Part shown: positions 58,600 through 64,000 of the stretch, in pieces
Numbering within the stretch: the first letter of the stretch is position 1
Layout: each line of letters opens with the position of its first letter
Assembly (NCBI RefSeq): GCF_020080835.1
Contig: NC_058161.1
Span: forward strand, 25,306,837-25,370,836
Source of the DNA: Cotesia glomerata
Taxonomy: Eukaryota; Arthropoda; Insecta; Hymenoptera; Braconidae
DNA: 64,000 nucleotides
Direction: 5' to 3'
Position numbers and translations under genes: made by a program
Notes under the pieces: generated by a model
Told to the model about the DNA's origin: nothing
The model's input: the letters and a program-made list of their open reading frames with translations, nothing else
The model's database searches: none

Positions 58600-59012
58600 A
58601 AATGAGAAATTTAGAACTCTTTATATCCTCCAGAGAGCTGGATTGAATTAAAGCGAATAATGGTTCAAAGTAGTGGATTCATTCAGACGCAATTAATGGC
58701 ACATCTACAATCTACAATCGGCATTTAGCACGTAATAAATTTAATAAACGACAGCCGAGCTGACGAGAGAATTATTACAGAACCTCTGGCTCTCAGCTCC
58801 CACTCTCAACCTCTGATGGAGAGTTAAATCCTTTGAGAATTAATTCTATCGGAATTGCCGGCTACATTAATCGACTCACATGCCAAAGATGGAATCCCAC
58901 AAATGCCCGTGTGTCATAATAAGGGCTTCAGTCTCTATACATCCGTTTATCCCTCATATATTGCTATCGGATACTCCAGTACTCGATTTACTAGAAAGTG
59001 CTTAGAATATAT
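58600..59012. other. Non-repetitive, less AT-rich sequence
   Basis: About 400 bp of complex sequence with no long open frame and no resemblance to the repeats (for example GACAGCCGAGCTGACGAGAG and ATTGCCGGCTACATTAATCG). It stands out from its surroundings. Together with 59,931-60,290 it would be contiguous without the MITE between them. A regulatory region or a non-coding transcript is possible, but nothing decides. Confidence 0.4.
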
Positions 59013-59024
59013 ATGTATATAGAT

Positions 59025-59918
59025 TAGGGTGTTCCAAAAAAAACCGACTATATTTTTTTTTAGTCTCGAGTAAAAAAATGTTAGTTTTTGATATTTCAAG
59101 AGCCCTCTCCAATGGACAGCTTAAAAAAAATTTTTAAGAGGTCGCTCCAAATTTTTTTAAATTTCAAAAATCATCGAAAATCGAATTTTTTTTTTTAAAT
59201 TTTTTTTCTCGTTACGGTATAATTTTATAGACAAAAAAAAATAAGTTTCTGAAAGTTTCAGTTCAAAATTTAAATTTTGAAAGGTCGCTCATAATTTTTT
59301 TTTTTCTTTAATTAGTCATATCGCCGACTTTACTGTTGGAAGTGGTACAGTGGGGTTTTTTTGGTTTGTAAAAATCTCAACCTACGTGGCAAACGTCAAA
59401 TCTCAACCGAGCTGGTTTCTAAGACCAGCTTGGGATTCGAACCCACGCTTGGAAGTTGATTAAATAAAATTATTAAATTAAAAAAAATTACTTTTTCTAT
59501 ATTGTGCTTGATTTTTAGTTCATCTTGTGGTGTATTTTTATCGATTATTGTACTAATTAAAAAAAAAAAAATGTATTTAATTTTAATTTGAATAGTAAAA
59601 AGTCGCTCAAAAAAATCTAAACTAATGCACTAATAAATTGAAAAAAATCATGAGCAACCTTTCAAAATTTAAATTTTGAACTGAAATTTTCAGGAACTTA
59701 TTTTTTTTAGTCTATAAAATTATACCGTAACGAGAAAAAAAATTTAAAAAAAAAAGTTCGATTTTTGACGATTTTTGAAATTTTAAAAAATTTGGAGTGA
59801 CCTCTTAAAAATTTCTTTTGAGCTGTCTTTTGAAGAGGATTCTTGAAACATCAAAAACTAACATTTTTTCACTTGAGACTTAAAAAAAAAAAATAGTCGG
59901 TTTTTTTGAGCCACCCTA
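59025..59918. mobile_element. Long-TIR MITE (copy 2)
   Basis: Same family as 35,764-36,675: ends TAGGGTG / CACCCTA, arms of about 300 bp and a central T-arm-like TGGGATTCGAACCCA (59,430). It is flanked by the direct repeat ATGTATATAGAT (59,013-59,024 and 59,919-59,930). Depending on where the ends are set, the target duplication is 10 or 12 bp. No transposase. Confidence 0.88.
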
Positions 59919-59930
59919 ATGTATATAGAT

Positions 59931-60290
59931 GGATATTCAAACAGAATATTTCACCCTCTTCCTTTTCGATAAATTATATTTGTTACTGTTCGTTATCCCG
60001 TCTATCAATTCCCATCAAAAGTGAGTTAAAGGAAGTTTACAAAAGACTTTAAACTAACGTCGCGGGGAATTTCCGCTTGGATGAACTCCCAAGATCCTCC
60101 CGGGAGTACTTTGGACATTCGATTATCTGCCGAGAAAATCCGGAGAAAATACGAAGTTCATGAACTGTATAGAAAAGGAAAAAAAAACGCTATTGGATAA
60201 CTGGCGAGAGAGAAGGAAAAAATTACTGTTTATACTTACCGTAGTTTTATTAAATTACCTCGTAAGACCAGATTGCCCATCATAAGTACT
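59931..60290. other. Non-repetitive, less AT-rich sequence
   Basis: Complex sequence such as CGTCGCGGGGAATTTCCGC and CCTCCCGGGAGTACTTTGG with no coding frame. See 58,600-59,012. Confidence 0.4.
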
Positions 60291-61324
60291 GAGTGGAATT
60301 GTCTATTCAAAATTTTCATTACATACGCTAGGAAATTTTTTTTATCATTTAATTTGTATTGAATTTTCTGTTAGAAATTTTATACAATTTTTTTTTTAAT
60401 TTTAGTTAGATAAAATTATTAGATTTTTTGGTAAGTCTTGAGAAAATTCAGAGAAATTTAATAGAATTTAATCAAAAAAATTTCTTTGAATTTAGGACGT
60501 CTTAAATCTGTACAAAATTGTCCGACCAAATTATTTTTGATTTTATTAGAAAAAAAATTAACAAGGGCTATAAAACTATTAGCTTAATCATAATAAATAA
60601 ACAGCCGATTTAATTTTTGCTTTTTCGATATTTGTGTATCTTTTGCCATATAACATGACGGGACTGTTTTTTTTTTTATCAAATTGAGAATCAATGCATT
60701 CAACTTTTCAAGTTCTCAATGAATATTTACATTAATTAGAATAATATTAAGACTTATGGATCCAATTTCATAAATAAATTATAAATAAAAATATCTGCCA
60801 GGGGACTGTTTCTCGTGGCCCAGACACATATTTCCAGCACAAACGGTGTTTTGACACTAAATAAAATGCCGATAAAGCGCTAACAGCCCATGGTTATTAA
60901 CTCAAGGCTATTTAGGTTCTTATAAACGAATTAATTTTCGGTACTTTTTATTGAAGAAGATTGTTAGTTAACTAATTAAGTTTATAAACATTATGGACCA
61001 AATTATATATTATGGACGAATAACTTAAAATTTAATCTTAAAGTTTTAATTTTGGGAATGGGACAGCCCAGAGGACTGTTATTTCGGTGGTTTACGAATT
61101 TATAGCAAAAAAACCAAAATTTATTTCATTTTAGTTTTTAATGCTCCAAATAGAAATTTTTTTTTTACTTTCGTAATAAATTTTTTTTAGTAACAAAATA
61201 TCAATTTTTATAATAAAAACATGCCCGGGACAGCAAAAAACATCCTTACAGAGAATCATCTATGTAGGAAAGTATGGATTCGTATAGGTGTTCACATGGG
61301 AATCTGTTGATACATGGATTCCTA
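60291..61324. other. AT-rich stretch, no gene
   Basis: Scattered words GGGACTGTTT and GGGACAGC occur in both orientations (60,660, 60,802, 61,060, 61,075, 61,227), perhaps remains of an inverted-repeat element. No coding sequence. Confidence 0.4.
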
Positions 61325-61673
61325 CACAGAAAAAAAGGTTCACTCGAGCCAAGAAAATATTTTTCTTCCTAATTATTTTCTTGAGTGAAAAAAAAATTTG
61401 TTTTTGACAAGAAATTTCACTTATTCCAACAAAATGAATTCTCTTGCTTTAAGAAATACGTATCTTGATCCAAGAAAATTTATTTATGTAAGACTCGAGG
61501 TTTATATTTTGTATACCACTCATATTTATTTATACATCTATAAGTAATAACCCGACAATGACTACGGAATGAGACAGCTAATGAAAGCCAATATAATTAA
61601 GGGATGACAATGACTGGGTGACGTTGTACTAGGACCCATCGCGTGAGGTCCTCATGAAGGGTGGCGTCGGAAT

Positions 61674-63372
61674 CCCATACGAAGTTGCCGACGCTCAACA
61701 ATTTCCGTTCATTGGCCAAGGCACGGCTACTAATGCTCGGCCAAGTATCGGCGTTTTGTATCGGCCTAGCCTCGGTAAACCATCGGCTTTAATGTTTGGC
61801 CAATCATTGGCGATTTGTACTGGCCTAGTATAGGTAAGCCATCGGCTACCGCACGATATTTATTATAATATAATGGTATGTGATTTGATTATCAGCCATT
61901 GCTTGGCCGATGCTCTAGCTAATTTTTTATTACACTTGAAAACAATTAATACGTGTTAGTCATTACTATGTTGTATTATTGTTTTAATTTAACGTTTGAC
62001 CAAATTATAAACTAATATGTACTAAAAATTAGTAAATCAATTTTTAAAAAATATCTTATGTAAGACTCGAGGTTTATATTTTGTATACCACTCATATTTA
62101 TTTATACATCTACAAGTAATAACCCGACAATGACTACGGAATGAGACATTAATAAAAGCCAATATAATTAAGGGATGACAATGACTGGGGGACGTTGTAC
62201 TAGGACCCATCGCGTGAGGTCCTCATGAAGGGTGGCGTCGGAATGCCCCTAACAATCTCTCTCGTAGTCCTCTCAACCCTCGTTGAGTGGGGGCGAGTCT
62301 TGTCACGGGCTGGGGGTAAGGCCTTACGTCACAGATCTCGGGCCTCACGATACTCGACAGCCGTCAGCCTCGGCAATAAGAATAGCGTTGCTTACACTTA
62401 CGAGATTTTTTTAGGAGAAAATACCAATTTAAATTATTAACAATGTTTTTTTTTTATAAATATTATATTGATCATTTTTTAGTTTTTAATAAACATTTTT
62501 ATTATTTAACAAGCTCTATTAAGATTAAATCAACATTTGTTTTCACTAAAACAGATTTAATAAGTAATGAATATTTTTTTGGAGGACTTTTTCGATAAAT
62601 TTTTACATTACCCAATCAGTTAAACCTATTTCTTTTAGTATTAAAAAAAAAAATATTTTAGCAAGAAACTAATGATTTTTAATAAATGATTTATTTACTT
62701 AAAAATAGATTTATGAATATACATAAAAATATACAAATATAAATATATATATATATATTTATTTACTAATAAATCATTTATTTTTAATTAATTTTGAACT
62801 TCTTGCTTAAAATATGAAGTTTTAAAAAATTAGGAAGTTATTTTTTATTATTAAAATTCAGAAATTGTTCAATTATGAAATAAATAGAAAAATTCGTAAC
62901 AACAATCAAGTTAACTCAATTATACTGAGAAAAATTGATTGTTGAACATTGAAATGATTAAACTAAGAACACTATACTCAGATCAGTTAGCAGCGCCCGT
63001 GACACCGCTCGAGACTTCCACGCAGACGGACCAGCTTCAAATCCCTTCACATCCAAATTTTTTCAGAATTAATTTCTATCAACCAGTAGTCCATCACCTC
63101 ATAATAATAATAATTCGAAAATAAACAACGAAAAAAAAATTTTTTTAATTATTTTACCTAAAATTTGATTTTTTCGCCTATGCTTGGCCGATGCTCGGCC
63201 AATGCTTGGTTACTATGTTTGGCCGATGCTCAGTCGCCTATATCGGCTGGGTGTTACCATCCGATGCTCCCCCAGTCTTGGCCCAACGATATTTCACGAT
63301 ACTCGGCCGATACTTAAAGATCGGTTACCAGTCTTGGCCCAGTATCGGGCCGATCTTCATTTTTTGTATGGG
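61674..63372. mobile_element. DNA element with CCCATAC ends inside LTR A
   Basis: Left end CCCATACGAA, right end TTTTTGTATGGG. LTR B shows the uninterrupted target (GTCGGAATGCCCC); here GGAAT precedes and ATGCCCC follows, a 2-bp AT duplication. The interior near both ends is packed with TTGGCCGA/TCGGCCAA words on both strands. LTR B with its 4-bp duplications accounts for 342 bp of its length. The small ATG frame at 62,939 has no recognisable product. Confidence 0.75.
62059..62396 (+). mobile_element. Solo LTR B, intact
   Basis: 338 bp, TGTAAGACTCGAGG...GCGTTGCTTACA, with 6-bp inverted ends TGTAAG/CTTACA and a 4-bp target duplication CTTA (62,055-62,058 and 62,397-62,400). Near-identical to the two halves of LTR A. 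A 71-codon frame across it is not a gene. Confidence 0.9.
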
Positions 63373-64000
63373 ATGCCCCTAACAATCTCTCTCGTAGTCC
63401 TCTCAACCCTCGTTGAGTGGGGGTGAGTCTTGTCACGGGCTGGGGGTAAGACCTTACGTCACAGATCTCGGGCCTCACGATACTCGACTGCCTTCAGCCT
63501 CGGCAATAAGAATAGCGTTGCTTACATTTAAGTCAAGAAAATCTTGTTGTTTTGAGAAAATTCAGCCTCTTGCTTCAAAAAATTTAGTTCTTGATAGAAG
63601 TAAATTTTCTTGTCTTGAGAAAATTTCTCTCTTGCTGTAAAAAATTAAATATAGAGATAGAATTAAATTTTCATTAATATTTTTATTGATTAACATGTCA
63701 AATGGGAAGATCAAATAATATTTCATCATTTTTTTTTCATTTAATATGCATAATTGCACGCTAAAATAATATAAAATAGGTATCAAATATTCAAGAGAAA
63801 AATTTTCTCAAGGTGAGAAAATTTTTTTCTCAGCTGAAGTAAGTGGCGCTGCTTCTTTAAAATATCTAAAAATCTTGATCAAATATAAAAATTTGTTGTA
63901 TCGAGTATTTATGATAATTTGAATTAAGAAAAAATTACTTCCATCAAGAATAGAATTTCAAGAAAAATTTTAGTATTTTTTGTTCATTGCTGCATTTAAA

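Larger units (their letters stand above)
61487..63526 (+). mobile_element. Solo LTR A, interrupted
   Basis: Begins TGTAAGACTCGAGG (61,487) and ends GCGTTGCTTACA (63,526). Its two parts, 61,487-61,673 and 63,373-63,526, together match the intact LTR B at 62,059-62,396. A 4-bp target duplication TTTA flanks it (61,483-61,486 and 63,527-63,530), and the reference copy at 45,236 shows the empty site. No internal retroelement coding region is present, so it is a solo LTR or a short LTR-like element. Confidence 0.85.
61325..63975 (+). mobile_element. TA-type element, CACAGAAA family (copy 3, split by a nest)
   Basis: The left part, 61,325-61,486, matches the reference copy (45,236) from CACAGAAAAAAAGG to AAAATTTATTTA. 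The match resumes at 63,527 (TTTAAGTCAAGAAAATC) and runs to about 63,975, where it departs from the reference, so the right end is truncated or interrupted. Everything between is a nested insertion. Confidence 0.85.

Overview
The window is AT-rich insect nuclear DNA with almost no coding sequence. The only gene I recognise with confidence is a D1-like dopamine receptor (Dop1R1/DOP1), plus strand, 47,002-54,882. Its receptor sequence and C-terminal region look hymenopteran to me. The high AT content, tRNA-type SINEs, Helitron and many MITEs fit a wasp, perhaps a parasitoid, but the species assignment is inference. There are no bacterial operons, rRNA genes or CRISPR arrays.

Layout. 0.3-4.5 kb: reverse-oriented copies of a degenerate duplicated module, one split by a 1.1 kb insertion ending in a large hairpin. 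6.2-7.9 kb: a satellite of about 180 bp per monomer. 8.3-26.5 kb: about eight or nine forward copies of the same module. Because the module is repeated, many insertions can be read against an unoccupied paralogue: two TTAA-flanked elements, two tRNA-type SINEs, a hAT-like element with an 8-bp target duplication, an LTR remnant, and a 475-bp element holding a degenerate tRNA-like sequence. 27.1-28.6 kb: a 576-bp tandem duplication with a TA-flanked MITE in the second copy only. 30.1-33.8 kb and 35.6-39.2 kb: nested foldback and TA-type elements. 34,491-34,854: a possible tiny three-exon gene, unrecognised. 39,559-42,574: a Helitron with both ends intact and a gutted coding region. 44.4 and 45.2 kb: two further MITE-type elements.

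Dop1R1 occupies 47.0-54.9 kb in five recognisable coding exons whose phases all agree (412 residues, all seven transmembrane segments). The start codon and first coding exon are not identified. Its introns are largely simple arrays: an 'acttcatataatt' array, a 175-195-bp array ending at a splice acceptor, and a gatattcatcatgacatt-type array that leaves the exon reading frame open for about 1.3 kb. Relatives of this last array continue downstream to 58.5 kb.

58.6-60.3 kb holds non-repetitive, less AT-rich sequence interrupted by a long-TIR MITE. From 61,325 to the end is a four-level transposon nest: a TA-type element, an LTR inside it, a DNA element inside that LTR, and a second copy of the LTR inside the DNA element. 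Many open frames here are by-products of arrays whose period is a multiple of three or of SINE bodies, and are not called as genes.
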